Shown here piece by piece: positions 27,236 to 35,365 of a DNA stretch of 38,819 nucleotides. A model generated the notes under the pieces. It was given only the letters and a program-made list of their open reading frames with translations, had not been told where the DNA came from and searched no databases. Within the stretch, counting starts at the first letter, position 1, and the number at the start of each line of letters is the position of its first letter. The position numbers and the translations under genes are program-made. The stretch is from Pelotomaculum isophthalicicum JI (lineage in GTDB: Bacteria > Bacillota > Desulfotomaculia > Desulfotomaculales > Pelotomaculaceae): positions 1 through 38,819 of the forward strand of contig NZ_JAKOAV010000032.1 in NCBI RefSeq assembly GCF_029478095.1, given 5' to 3'.

Positions 27236-27312
27236 AAGCACTCTCCAGCGAATGCAGGAGGGTGCTTTTTTGAACGACCTGGCGGCTGATTAGGCGGCCA
27301 GGTCGTTCCTTT
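27236..27312. terminator. Two tandem hairpin terminators
   Basis: First stem AAGCACTCTCC (27236-27246) with GGAGGGTGCTT (27257-27267) and T-runs on both sides, so it works in both directions. Second stem GAACGACCTGGC (27272-27283) with GCCAGGTCGTTC (27297-27308) followed by CTTTT. They lie after the DUF4258/DUF2283 pair. Confidence 0.75.
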
Positions 27313-27405
27313 TCTCTCGGATTTGCAACACACAAAACCCCCGTCCAGCAGAGGTTTGTAAAAAAAGTCAGATAAACTTCTATATGCATATTATTGCCTC
27401 TTTTA

Positions 27406-27612
27406 TCAGGCAATACCCGGTATTTCAAATTCTAACGTGAATGGTTTTTTGCCTAACTTACTGGACGCGTTCAATACCTCCAGTCCCAGCAGATTGCCGT
27501 TGTCGTCAACATCAAGCATCACGCCTGGAAACACTTCGTCCGTTTCTTTTACGTTACCTTCCTGAAACCGGATATACAATGCATCAGCTTCAGGATCATA
27601 ACGGAATCTCAT
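27406..27612 (-). CDS. DUF2283 protein (putative antitoxin-like)
   Basis: A 68-aa protein with the DUF2283 pattern: MRFRYDPEADALYIRF, then GVMLDVDDNGNLLGLEVLNAS. It is a single small alpha/beta domain. The ATG overlaps the TGA of the DUF4258 gene as ATGA. DUF4258 and DUF2283 genes are often paired and are suspected to form toxin-antitoxin modules; the activity is not proven here. Confidence 0.8.
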   Translation of the reverse strand: MRFRYDPEADALYIRFQEGNVKETDEVFPGVMLDVDDNGNLLGLEVLNASSKLGKKPFTLEFEIPGIA

Positions 27613-27869
27613 AAATCATACCTCCAATACTTGCTAATTTTTGATGTTCTATAGGCGGTTAACACTACTAGTATTTCACCATTCCTTTTAGATGCGACAC
27701 GTATTAAGTATTCTTTTCCCTTTAGCCTGTATCTTCTTTGAGACACAAAAACGTCTGGCTCTTGATAAAATGCTTGCTCAGGATTTAATAAAGTTTCAAT
27801 AACAATTTCTTCTGCTAACCCTCTTTCTTTCAACTGCCCTTTAGCGTGCTTTGTAAAATGGATTTCCAA
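27609..27869 (-). CDS. DUF4258 protein (putative toxin-like)
   Basis: An 86-aa protein with the DUF4258 layout: IHFTKHAKGQLKERGLAEEIVIETLLNPEQ, a central YRLKGKEYLIRV strand and a final VVLTAYRTSKISKYWR. The fold is thought to resemble RelE/BrnT-type ribonucleases. It is the first gene of a two-gene unit with DUF2283, and the overlap implies coupled synthesis. Confidence 0.8.
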   Translation of the reverse strand: MEIHFTKHAKGQLKERGLAEEIVIETLLNPEQAFYQEPDVFVSQRRYRLKGKEYLIRVASKRNGEILVVLTAYRTSKISKYWRYDL

Positions 27870-27950
27870 ACTGCACCTCCAAAAAACCTACCCTTGAAAT
27901 ATTATATCCGATGCGGTATATATTAAGATACCGAAAATATTTTTATATTT

Positions 27951-28475
27951 TCAGAGCCACAACTTAAACGAGATAGGAATAGTTGGCCGCCCTTTTACAA
28001 TTCGCGTTATCTCACCGTTTATTGATATTTCAACGTCACAACTGTATTTGTTTCCTATGTACTCTGGATCGATCACATATTTTTGGTTTCCGTTTTGGTA
28101 CGTATAATGCTGGCCGCAAGCCCTGACTAATTCGGCATTTGTCACACTCTTTTTCGTTGCGGTTTTCGTTGCCGGCCAGTTGGCCTTTCCTCGCCATAGA
28201 GTCTCCCTTTTTATCGCTGTTTTCGTATTTCTATATACTATAATTGAGCGGATGGCTTCTTCATCGTATCCAAAAAGCGTAGCTGTTTCAGGTTTTTGTT
28301 TCAACTTTTCAAGTGTAACCCTAACATTCTCATTCGAACAGCCGACTGAGTCCGCTATCTCTTTTATAGCCATTCTCGGATTCTCAACTATTAAGCGAAT
28401 AATTTCTCTCGCTGTTTCGCCTCGCTTGCCCCTTTTCCTGATATTTCCTTTTATATTTGGATTTTTTCTAGGCAT
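27951..28475 (-). CDS. HTH-containing regulator of unknown family
   Basis: A 174-aa protein, taking ATG 28475 as start because GGAG and GGGAG precede it at the right distance and the longer frame would run into the promoter -10. A basic N-terminus (MPRKNPNIKGNIRKRGKRG) precedes a winged-helix segment TAREIIRLIVENPRMAIKEIADSVGCSNENVRVTLEKLKQ (about 21-60). The C-terminal half (to KGRPTIPISFKLWL) is not recognised. It is transcribed divergently from an XRE repressor across a palindromic operator, so the two may form a switch. Confidence 0.6.
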   Translation of the reverse strand: MPRKNPNIKGNIRKRGKRGETAREIIRLIVENPRMAIKEIADSVGCSNENVRVTLEKLKQKPETATLFGYDEEAIRSIIVYRNTKTAIKRETLWRGKANWPATKTATKKSVTNAELVRACGQHYTYQNGNQKYVIDPEYIGNKYSCDVEISINGEITRIVKGRPTIPISFKLWL

Positions 28476-28497
28476 AGCTTCGCTCCCTTCTCCTTGA

Positions 28498-28589
28498 AAA
28501 CCAATTGGTTGTTGACTATAGTATAAATCGCATACCAAATAGTTGTCAACAACTATTTGGTTTACATATACCTTTCTATTGGTTAAAAT
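28498..28589. promoter_or_regulatory. Divergent promoters with a large palindromic operator
   Basis: Minus-strand promoter: TTGACA (28549-28544), 18 bp, TATACT (28525-28520). Plus-strand promoter: TTTACA (28561-28566), 17 bp, TAAAAT (28584-28589). A palindrome with 13-bp arms, ACCAAATAGTTGT (28534-28546) and ACAACTATTTGGT (28549-28561), covers the minus -35 and abuts the plus -35. A related half-site (ACCAATTGGTTGT) lies at about 28500-28512. Confidence 0.75.
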
Positions 28590-28622
28590 TAGACTAGAGG
28601 TTTTAGTTAAAGAGGTATCCTT

Positions 28623-29090
28623 ATGAACAATAACAGCTTTGGAAAATGGCTAAAAGGCTGGCGAAAAAAACGTAGACTTTCGACTCGGCAATTGTCTACG
28701 TTACTTGACGTCAGCCAAACATATATTTGGAAAATAGAAAATGAAAAAGTAGGACCTTCATTAAAATTTACTAATAAATTTGCTAGTGTTTTCGAAGAAC
28801 CTGAAGTTTACATTGCTGCTGGCAGATTAATTCCTGAAGAAGAATTAATAAAAATTAAAAATAATCCAAATAAAAATAATCCAAATATAATTGATAATTT
28901 ACTTAAAATACATGAAGATGAACGAGGATCTTTTGGTTCTAACAATTTAAAAACAGTCGATGATCCCGAACTATCAAAATTCATAATAGACACATATTTG
29001 AAGCTTAAAAAGACATCTTTTGAATATCGAGATTTAGAGTTTCTAAAAAAAATGATTGATAGTTATTTTTCCGCTAAAGAGCTAAAGTAA
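28623..29090 (+). CDS. XRE-family repressor-like protein
   Basis: A 155-aa protein with a Cro/CI-type HTH at 5-65 (FGKWLKGWRKKRRLSTRQLS, then LLDVSQTYIWKIENEKVGPS). The rest is helical and asparagine/lysine-rich, probably for dimerisation. The gene is much more AT-rich than its neighbours. It is read from the plus-strand promoter beside the palindromic operator and has AAAGAGG before its ATG. It is a good candidate for the element's maintenance repressor. Confidence 0.85.
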   Translation: MNNNSFGKWLKGWRKKRRLSTRQLSTLLDVSQTYIWKIENEKVGPSLKFTNKFASVFEEPEVYIAAGRLIPEEELIKIKNNPNKNNPNIIDNLLKIHEDERGSFGSNNLKTVDDPELSKFIIDTYLKLKKTSFEYRDLEFLKKMIDSYFSAKELK

Positions 29091-29099
29091 ATTTATTCT

Positions 29100-29309
29100 T
29101 TAAATATAAGTAATTATACCGGATCGAACTCTAATGTTTTCAAAAGTTTTGTCCTTTTTTCTATATGCAGATAGAAGTCTAATAACTTTTAACCTTGCTA
29201 ATTCTTCTCTATCGCCATACAGCTTTTCTGCAGCGTCAGCCAGATCTAAATTACCATGTCCCCCAAGCATTTCTAATAGATAGGCTTTTTTAGTTTTTTG
29301 TCTCGCCAT
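29100..29309 (-). CDS. Small basic protein of unknown function
   Basis: A 69-aa protein, starting at the ATG 29309 preceded by GAGGAGG (an upstream ATG in frame lies over the ribosome binding site and is less likely). Sequence MARQKTKKAYLLEMLGGHGN followed by LADAAEKLYGDREELARLKVIRLLSAYRKKDKTFENIRVRSG suggests a small helical, perhaps DNA-binding, protein. It converges with the XRE gene, 10 bp apart. Confidence 0.55.
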   Translation of the reverse strand: MARQKTKKAYLLEMLGGHGNLDLADAAEKLYGDREELARLKVIRLLSAYRKKDKTFENIRVRSGIITYI

Positions 29310-29453
29310 TATAGTTATCCTCCTCAAAATTTTTTTGTATTTTAAAAAGATAATATTTTGAAGTCAAAGGATAAAATGAGTCAATGTGAAGCCATTAAAT
29401 CCCTCCTAGAATATGCGTTATCAGAATACGAGAAAAAACCTTCAAAAAAGTGA

Positions 29454-29482
29454 AAAAACCCCACAGATATAGTGAGGTTTTG
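29454..29482 (+). terminator. Possible terminator
   Basis: AAAACCCCAC and GTGAGGTTTT form an imperfect stem with a 7-nt loop, followed by GTTTTC. Confidence 0.45.
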
Positions 29483-29499
29483 TTTTCATAACAGGTTTT

Positions 29500-29885
29500 A
29501 TTTTCGAGTATAATAATGCGGCGGGCTACCCACCTAATCGCCCCTGCCGGAGAAAAGCGCGCGCAGGAAAATGCGAGTTAGATAGGACGGTGCTCCGTCC
29601 AACTCCGCTACTCTCTACAATATCCTTATTCAGTTTTCAAAGGTCATTCGTAACAAAAATGGATAAATCAAGCAAACTCTCGCTTTTGCCCCCAGCGCCG
29701 GTTCTCTAAGCGTAGCGATCTGGTACATACCAGATTAAGGGAGTCCCTCACCGGAAACGCCACCCGTTTAGGTACGTGCGCATCACATTTTCCCCATTTT
29801 TAGCGCAAATGTGATCCATAAAACATAATATCAAAATTACAAACGTCTGTAAACATCAATTTTTCCAACAAAGTATCATTTTATC
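29500..29885. other. Hairpin-rich spacer downstream of the resolvase
   Basis: No gene. Inverted repeats: GGACGG/CCGTCC (29585-29600) inside a wider GAGTT/AACTC pairing; ATCTGGTA/TACCAGAT (29718-29735); and ATCACATTT/AAATGTGAT (29782-29816). The spacing of inverted repeats next to a small serine resolvase suggests a resolution (res) site; a transfer origin or a structured RNA is also possible. Near 29635-29650 there is a TTTGAAAACTGAAT (minus strand) of unknown meaning. Confidence 0.5.
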
Positions 29886-30485
29886 CTAAATAGTCAGTAT
29901 TTTCACCATTTTATAAAAGCTGCTTTTTTTCATCCCCGTCCGGCGCATGGCTTCCACGGCAGTCATTTTCCCTTCCCTCCACTGCTGGCATATCTCCTGG
30001 AAGTTGGGGGGTATCACACAACCAGGCCGTCCAAGGCGCTTACCATTCGCCCTAGCTACCGATATTCCTTCCCGCTGGCGCTGCTTTATTTTCTTGCGCT
30101 CCTGCTCGGCCACATAAGAAAGCAGGCTCAAAAACTGATCCTCCATCAGCTTGCCGATGTCGCCCATCTCCCGAAACTTGCGGCTGTCGAAGATGTTTTC
30201 ATTCTCCAGCACCACTATATCAGCGCCTATCTCCCTAGTAATCTCCTTCCATTCCCTGATGATGCCGTCATAATCCCTACCAAGCCGGTCCAGAGCGTCC
30301 AGGTAAATCACGTCACCTCCCCGGACAATACGCTTCATGGCTTGGTACTCCGGCCTGTCGAAGTCCTTGCCGCTTGCCTTGTCGATGAAAAGAAACCGGT
30401 CCTCAATGCCCAGTTCACGCATTTTGAGGACTTGTCGTTCTTCATTCTGATCCTTGCTGCTCACACGAACGTAACCGATATTCAT
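29886..30485 (-). CDS. Small serine resolvase/invertase
   Basis: A 199-aa resolvase. Catalytic domain 1-140: nucleophile Ser9 in GYVRVSSKDQNEERQ, DKASGKDFDRPEY, YLDALDRLGRDYDG and AEQERKKIKQRQREGI. A C-terminal HTH (about 155-195: ICQQWREGKMTAVEAMRRTGMKKSSFYKM) binds the subsites. Length is standard for Tn3-type resolvases and plasmid dimer-resolution enzymes. The hairpin-rich stretch just downstream may be its target. Confidence 0.92.
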   Translation of the reverse strand: MNIGYVRVSSKDQNEERQVLKMRELGIEDRFLFIDKASGKDFDRPEYQAMKRIVRGGDVIYLDALDRLGRDYDGIIREWKEITREIGADIVVLENENIFDSRKFREMGDIGKLMEDQFLSLLSYVAEQERKKIKQRQREGISVARANGKRLGRPGCVIPPNFQEICQQWREGKMTAVEAMRRTGMKKSSFYKMVKILTI

Positions 30486-30655
30486 TAATAGACACCCCCT
30501 TATAGACCTCAGAACTTGGCAGTCAGGCGGAAATGCGGAACCACAGAGATTACCCCTAAGACAGCATTTCCGCCTGTCTGCCCGACATGAAAAGACAAAA
30601 TCGAAGGCACAGGCGGGCGAAGTTTACGGAGCCGGCCTGTGCCTACACTATAATG

Positions 30656-30898
30656 TTATTCACCTTTTAAAAACCTGTACATTTCTTCAACCGAAGCGAA
30701 TTTTAACTCCCTTGTAGCGATTTTCTGCGCTAGCCCAGCACCCACATTTCCTCTATGTTTGGCATGTATAACGCAGGTCCTTTTAATCCCATCGGGGCCA
30801 ACACCCTTCCAAACTGACGTTTTACCTTGTCTTTCCATCCCCAGCTTACGGCATATTTTTTCAACGTCGTCCCAAGTAAAGGTATATCCCCCATTAAT
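30656..30898 (-). CDS. HicA-like toxin candidate (probable ATT start)
   Basis: The frame ends at 30656. The first ATG is at 30838 (60 aa), but homology-like sequence continues upstream in frame (FTWDDVEKICRKLG) to a TGA, leaving ATT at 30898 as the likely start; it overlaps the stop of the previous gene as ATTAA and has GGAGAAGG 9 nt upstream. The product resembles HicA toxins: helix DVEKICRKLGMERQGKTSVW, strand ending in VIHAKHRG with a catalytic-type His, then GAGLAQKIATREL. HicA proteins are mRNA interferases. The preceding gene would be the antitoxin. The identification is moderate. Confidence 0.5.
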   Translation of the reverse strand: MNGGYTFTWDDVEKICRKLGMERQGKTSVWKGVGPDGIKRTCVIHAKHRGNVGAGLAQKIATRELKFASVEEMYRFLKGE

Positions 30899-31349
30899 TC
30901 ACCAATACCTTCTCCAGGTCTAAAACGCAGAAAAGCTTTTCCCTGTCACCCGCGCACCGGAGGACGCGCCTCAAATACCAGTAATGTCCGCGCCTGCCGC
31001 CAGACGGGCTTAAATAATAGGGCAAATCGGCAAAATAAACCTGAGCGTAATCAAGGATATTGTCAATAAAATCCTCAACCGCTTCCAGCCTGGTCGGGCC
31101 AACCCCGTAAACGCCGGTTTCCACGTTGTACAGAGAATAATTCTCGCTCTTGCCGCCCGGCTGGTCGATCCACTCGTAGGTAAATTTCCTGGTCTCGCAC
31201 AACTCATCGAGCAAATCAGTGGAAATAAGGGATACCGACGAACCGTCCTTGCGTTTTGCGTCGGCCAGGAGAAATTCTTTGCCGGTCGCAGCCTCACGCC
31301 TTAAAACCGTTAACCTGTTTTTCGCCTCATGAACCGGTACCTGGAGCAT
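30894..31349 (-). CDS. Phd-like antitoxin candidate
   Basis: A 151-aa protein, starting at ATG 31349 after AGGCGGTGAG. The N-terminus (VHEAKNRLTVLRREAATGKEFLLAD) has the layout of Phd/YefM-type antitoxins, while the remaining two thirds (for example ENYSLYNVETGVYGVGPTRLEAVEDFIDNILDYAQVYF) is a separate compact domain, reminiscent of HicB-like partners. Its stop overlaps the start of the HicA-like gene. Role as antitoxin is inferred from context. Confidence 0.45.
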   Translation of the reverse strand: MLQVPVHEAKNRLTVLRREAATGKEFLLADAKRKDGSSVSLISTDLLDELCETRKFTYEWIDQPGGKSENYSLYNVETGVYGVGPTRLEAVEDFIDNILDYAQVYFADLPYYLSPSGGRRGHYWYLRRVLRCAGDREKLFCVLDLEKVLVN

Positions 31350-31421
31350 AATCTCACCGCCTTTTAAATATCTCACACTTATTATACTAAAATATAGCCA
31401 TTATAGCTATATTACATTTTT

Positions 31422-32054
31422 TCAATACTTCCAGCTTGCCTTTAGCACATTAACTTTAACTCTACTACCGCTAGATAGCTTTTTCACTTGAATTTTTTTA
31501 GCTTCGCTGAAAACCAAAAACACGATCTTAATACTCTCCCGCATTTCCGCCGGCAGATTTGAATACGCCTTCACCCGCTCCGCAAAATATTTCATGGAAA
31601 GCTGGTTGTCCACCACCAACACGTGAAGCAAGCCGTCCTTCATATAATAAGTATCAGAAAGACGAGACACCTTGAGCAATTCGCCATAACTAGCTTCTAA
31701 AAATCTCTCAAGCGCCTTTTCCCTGGGTAGATACTCAATCTTCATATACAAGGCAAAATCAGTTAAGACCAGCTGATTAACTACTGTACTTATAGCAAAC
31801 CGGTAACGTGCAGAATGCCAACTGGCAATTAAGTCTATTGCCTCCCCGCCTTTAGGTGTCAGGATATAAAACAACTTGCCGGAATTAAGACGGCTTGATT
31901 TAATAAATCCATTGGCACGAAGAATTGACAACCTGCTGCCGCATTTTTTTGAAGATGAGCGAAAGATCCCGGCTTTTTGTAACTGCTCCACCGTGCAAAA
32001 GCGCCACTTTGCCAAAAACTCCAGAGTTTTAATATCGCGTTCGGTTAATTTCAC
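31422..32054 (-). CDS. Winged-helix 'replication-relaxation'-like protein
   Basis: A 210-aa protein with a winged helix at its N-terminus (LTERDIKTLEFLAKWRFCTVEQLQKAGIF, then SRLSILRANGFIKSS and LFYILTPKGGEAI), as in the replication-relaxation family found beside conjugation genes. The C-terminal half has a nuclease-like beta core without clear catalytic residues. GTG start. It follows a related gene, and both lie downstream of the VirB6-like gene. A role in mobilisation or plasmid-like replication is inferred. Confidence 0.6.
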   Translation of the reverse strand: MKLTERDIKTLEFLAKWRFCTVEQLQKAGIFRSSSKKCGSRLSILRANGFIKSSRLNSGKLFYILTPKGGEAIDLIASWHSARYRFAISTVVNQLVLTDFALYMKIEYLPREKALERFLEASYGELLKVSRLSDTYYMKDGLLHVLVVDNQLSMKYFAERVKAYSNLPAEMRESIKIVFLVFSEAKKIQVKKLSSGSRVKVNVLKASWKY

Positions 32055-32077
32055 CCCATATAATCACCCCTACTCAT

Positions 32078-32728
32078 TTAACTTGCGGTAGAATAAGTAA
32101 AAAATTCACCCTCGGCCCCGTGCCTTGCAAGAAAACCTTTCCTGCCGGCAGGACAAACCCAAATAGTCCTCTTCCCTCCAAAGCTGCTGACCTTTTGCTT
32201 CACTTGCCTCCCCGTATAACTGCCGGTATCCGCCTCCACATAAACCTCATCCCCTTCGTCGTTAACAAAAGCGGCATCTGGGATCTCAACCCCACCGCCG
32301 CCTTTATAGACCTTTCTTTCAATTTCAATCACATCGCCAATTTTGTAAGTAGCCCGTTCGTTTGAGCTAAGCCGGTAGTAAACCGAATTTGTTCTAACCT
32401 GGTGAAGAATCTCGTTTGATTTACCCGGGTGAACAAAAATAGTTTTCCGGTCAAATCCACACTCCGGACCGGTGGCCCATTTTTTACCCTTATCGTCAAG
32501 GCAAAACACTTTTAAATACCTGCCGGCCTTTTCACCCGGGATGGTCTGTACTTTAACAAAGCCAGCTTTTTGGAGCCTTTCAAGCCTCTCCAGGCAAGTC
32601 CTTTCTTTGGCTTCAGGCCAGTAAGCGTTTTTAATCTGGCTTGAGGACAACACCCTGCACCGTGCCAGGTCAGTCAAAATACTTTTGTCCCTATCGGTTA
32701 ACTGCTTAGCCTTTGTGATTTTTGCCAA
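32078..32728 (-). CDS. Winged-helix 'replication-relaxation'-like protein
   Basis: A 216-aa protein, TTG start at 32728 with GGAGG 9 nt upstream. The N-terminus (LTDRDKSILTDLARCRVLSSSQIKNAYW, then CLERLERLQKAGFVKVQ) is a winged helix like the next gene's. The C-terminal half (PDAAFVNDEGDEVYVEADTGSYTGRQVKQKV, ending in a KRTIWVCP strand) resembles a PD-(D/E)xK-like core with the D and E-x-D pattern and a following Lys. Members of the replication-relaxation family have this order. The two adjacent genes are probably ancient paralogues. Confidence 0.65.
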   Translation of the reverse strand: MAKITKAKQLTDRDKSILTDLARCRVLSSSQIKNAYWPEAKERTCLERLERLQKAGFVKVQTIPGEKAGRYLKVFCLDDKGKKWATGPECGFDRKTIFVHPGKSNEILHQVRTNSVYYRLSSNERATYKIGDVIEIERKVYKGGGGVEIPDAAFVNDEGDEVYVEADTGSYTGRQVKQKVSSFGGKRTIWVCPAGRKGFLARHGAEGEFFTYSTAS

Positions 32729-32790
32729 AATAAAAACCTCCGCAAAATATTAAGCTAATTCTTTATTAAATACTTCCGATTCGCCATAAA

Positions 32791-34722
32791 CTATATCCTG
32801 TAATCGAGACCATAGTTTCTATGGTGCTGGTACTTCTGTTGCTTCGGAGCAGGCGTAAATGCTGCGTTTACAGCCATACCAGCGGCTACGGTTACAGCAG
32901 CCAGGGTACTCTCTTTACCGGTCACCTTTTGCAAAGCTTCTCCATAGGATATGTTATCTTTCTTCGCCACCGCTCGCGTCTGTATCAATAATGAAGATGC
33001 CGTTCCCGCTACCCGCGCGCTCCCCTCAGCCATACCGGCCATAGCATCACCAATGGGTGCCGCGCCGGGTACAGCTCCGGCTACTGCGCAGATACCTGCA
33101 CCGGCAGTGTAACGGATTACGTCGCCGGCCAAGTTTGCAACCTTTTGAGGATTTTGTAACACTGTTCTTATTCGCCCGCTAAAAGATTGCTCCTGTGGCT
33201 GTCCAACCGCGTTGGTTTCAAATTTAGCCGACCCTCTTGTCGCGCTTCCCGCTGAATTTCTTCCTGTATCGCCTAATCTTATTCTATCCGCACTGCCCGA
33301 TGTTCCAAAAGATTCAGAGGTTTGCGCACCATAACTCACTTTACCACTTGCCCTGTGTGCCGTGCCTACCGCTGCGCTTCCTCCCATACCACTTATTCCC
33401 CCAACCGCACCTTCCATAATACCCGTGTTATCACCTGGGCCTCCAGCCATACTTACTGACGCACCTTTACCCAAATCAATCTGTGAACCGGAATTGGAGA
33501 CGCCTGGTACATTGATACCACTCATACCACCAGAGCCGCCTCCCGTTACCGGTATAGGATCCAAATTAGACTGCCTCGCAGAACCACCTGGGTCTTTAAA
33601 ATCGACTGGTACGCCATCAGAACCACCTCCAAACGTACTCCCAATCACTCGTCCAAGGGAAAATACACTGCCCAGCCCAACAGCAGCACCTACAGCCTTT
33701 CCAGCCGTCCTAACTTCACTTACCCCTGCCCACCGTGACATAAGAGACTGGAGAGTATTCCTGATTACTTCCGCAAGCGGAATAATCGTATACATCGTTA
33801 CCAGAATTTTTAGCCACGTATCTCCCTGGCTGACGTTTTTCACGTCCAAAAACCCGAGGATAACGCAAAAAACTATAGCGTGGGCTACGGGCATAAAGGC
33901 GTTAGACGCCAACTCGCCCATCCATACAGCCATCGCTGTAGTGTTTTTATTAAGCGCCCACATAACTGCCATCAATGGAGTGAAACAGAACATGACCGAA
34001 AGAACAAGCTTCCGCACGATATAAATCACGTTAAGCCAAATCCAAATAATAACGAACATACACTTGACGATTGCAGTACCAAGAACGCTACCAGTAGTCA
34101 GTGAGACGCCACCAAAGTTGATTGCGCCCCAGTCTTGCACCGTTCGTCCGATCCCCGCCATTGTGGCCACCAGGCCGAAGGCAAAACTAATACCGTCAAG
34201 TATTATAGATGTGAACCACATCAAGGTTTGTACAAACAACGGGGCCACTGCCATAATTACCAACGCCCCGAACCAACGCCAAATAGACTGTATTGCTTCT
34301 TCACGAGCTGCCGGATTGACACCAGAGGCTGTAAGCTTAAAACCACTTACGAATATTAATATTAAAAACAATGGCAACGTAAGGCCGGACATAGCCGCAT
34401 ACCATATATTCATAAAGTCTACTTCACTCTGCTTTTCCCATGGAGACATCTTTTTTTGATCGTCGCTTAATCCTGAAAGAAATACTAGCTGGTCCAGTGG
34501 TTTTAAACCGGCATGTTTTCCGATTTCTTTAGCTATATTAATTGGAAATTCCAGCAAGGTGGCCACTACACGTTCAAAAGAACCACCCTTATCGACACCG
34601 GTGGAATTGCTGGTCTGCTGCTCGGTTTCCGCCCAGGCAACCTGTGCCGCCAGGACTAACACAATGAGCGACAGGAGCAAAATCACTCGTAAGTTTTTAT
34701 GACGTAGCATTATCTTCACCAT
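32791..34722 (-). CDS. VirB6/TrbL-like conjugation membrane protein
   Basis: A 643-aa membrane protein. A signal sequence (about 5-31, ending VAWA) is followed by a hydrophilic stretch and then about seven hydrophobic segments between 105 and 335 (for example LPLFLILIFVSGFKL, ALVIMAVAPLFVQTL, VIWIWLNVIYIV and AVMFCF-like SVMFCFTPLMAVMW). The C-terminal 280 residues are rich in Gly and Ser and largely disordered, with a weakly hydrophobic part. This is the layout of VirB6/TrbL channel proteins of type IV secretion systems. The start can be ATG 34722 or ATG 34710. Downstream are the winged-helix genes; upstream is the structured spacer and the coupling ATPase. Confidence 0.75.
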   Translation of the reverse strand: MVKIMLRHKNLRVILLLSLIVLVLAAQVAWAETEQQTSNSTGVDKGGSFERVVATLLEFPINIAKEIGKHAGLKPLDQLVFLSGLSDDQKKMSPWEKQSEVDFMNIWYAAMSGLTLPLFLILIFVSGFKLTASGVNPAAREEAIQSIWRWFGALVIMAVAPLFVQTLMWFTSIILDGISFAFGLVATMAGIGRTVQDWGAINFGGVSLTTGSVLGTAIVKCMFVIIWIWLNVIYIVRKLVLSVMFCFTPLMAVMWALNKNTTAMAVWMGELASNAFMPVAHAIVFCVILGFLDVKNVSQGDTWLKILVTMYTIIPLAEVIRNTLQSLMSRWAGVSEVRTAGKAVGAAVGLGSVFSLGRVIGSTFGGGSDGVPVDFKDPGGSARQSNLDPIPVTGGGSGGMSGINVPGVSNSGSQIDLGKGASVSMAGGPGDNTGIMEGAVGGISGMGGSAAVGTAHRASGKVSYGAQTSESFGTSGSADRIRLGDTGRNSAGSATRGSAKFETNAVGQPQEQSFSGRIRTVLQNPQKVANLAGDVIRYTAGAGICAVAGAVPGAAPIGDAMAGMAEGSARVAGTASSLLIQTRAVAKKDNISYGEALQKVTGKESTLAAVTVAAGMAVNAAFTPAPKQQKYQHHRNYGLDYRI

Positions 34723-34838
34723 CCATCTTCTTTATTGAGTTTTTTACCATGCGTATTATCTATCACGATTGGTTAGTTGCTTAACCTTAGTTATTATTTC
34801 AATCCCATCATAAGAGGGGCGAAGCCATGCCAGGGGGT

Positions 34839-35308
34839 CCGGGGGATTAAAAAATCCCCCGGCGGGGTTGGGGGTTAAAGGGGGAGGGGCAGAGCCCCTC
34901 CCCCTTGAGCGGCCCGGAGTGTAGCCGGGAGAAAATGAGGCGAAGCCGAATTTTCTTACCCGGCGGAACGCAGGGGCGCAAGAGCAGCCAGTCGAGCGAA
35001 GCGAAGACCGTCTGCCGTAGGCCACCAGGGGCGAAGCCCCCTTGCCCCCGAAGGGGGTGGTGGCCGAAGGCAGACGCGACACTTACAGTTCCACCCGGCC
35101 CGAAGGGACGGGGGCAATGCTGAGCGGTAGCGAAGCATTGCATTGGAACTGTTAGTGTCGTGGCTGCTCCCACTCTGTTAGAGTGTTCCGCTGGGCGGAA
35201 CACTCTAACAGAGAAACGCTGCAGCGGCAAGCCCCTGCGCGGCCCGGCCATGGTGCGCCAGGGTGGTGCTGATAGGTGGTGCCGAATGGCGGAAGCCCGG
35301 CACTACCT
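34839..35308 (-). ncRNA. Candidate large structured RNA between the coupling ATPase and VirB6-like genes
   Basis: A GC-rich stretch without a plausible gene, holding at least seven stems: 34839-34862 (10 bp), 34878-34906 (13 bp perfect, 3-nt loop), 34931-34955, 35010-35075 (outer GTCTGCC/GGCAGAC and GGCCACCA/TGGTGGCC enclosing two small hairpins), 35077-35160 (16 of 17 bp enclosing further stems), 35173-35213 (19 bp perfect, TGG loop) and 35274-35308 (10-11 bp). Read on the minus strand, several loops become UUCG, a stable RNA tetraloop. The strand is inferred from this and from the neighbouring genes. Cruciform DNA or stacked repeats are alternatives. Confidence 0.45.
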
Positions 35309-35365
35309 GAATGCACCAGGCAATTGGTGACACTATAAGGCAGATATGCCGGAAAATGCCGGCAA

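Noticed and set aside
27201-27428. 75-codon minus-strand open frame
   Set aside because: It contains both terminator hairpins and overlaps the end of the DUF2283 gene.
29630-29655. TTTGAAAACTGAAT (minus strand), like sequences in rRNA spacers
   Set aside because: No rRNA or tRNA gene is near; a chance match is likely.
29454-29885. CRISPR array
   Set aside because: The repeats here are inverted and differ from each other; no regularly spaced direct repeats were seen anywhere in the window.
34756-35251. Two long minus-strand open frames
   Set aside because: They run through GC-rich hairpins, are rich in Pro, Arg and Gly, and have no ribosome binding site or family pattern.
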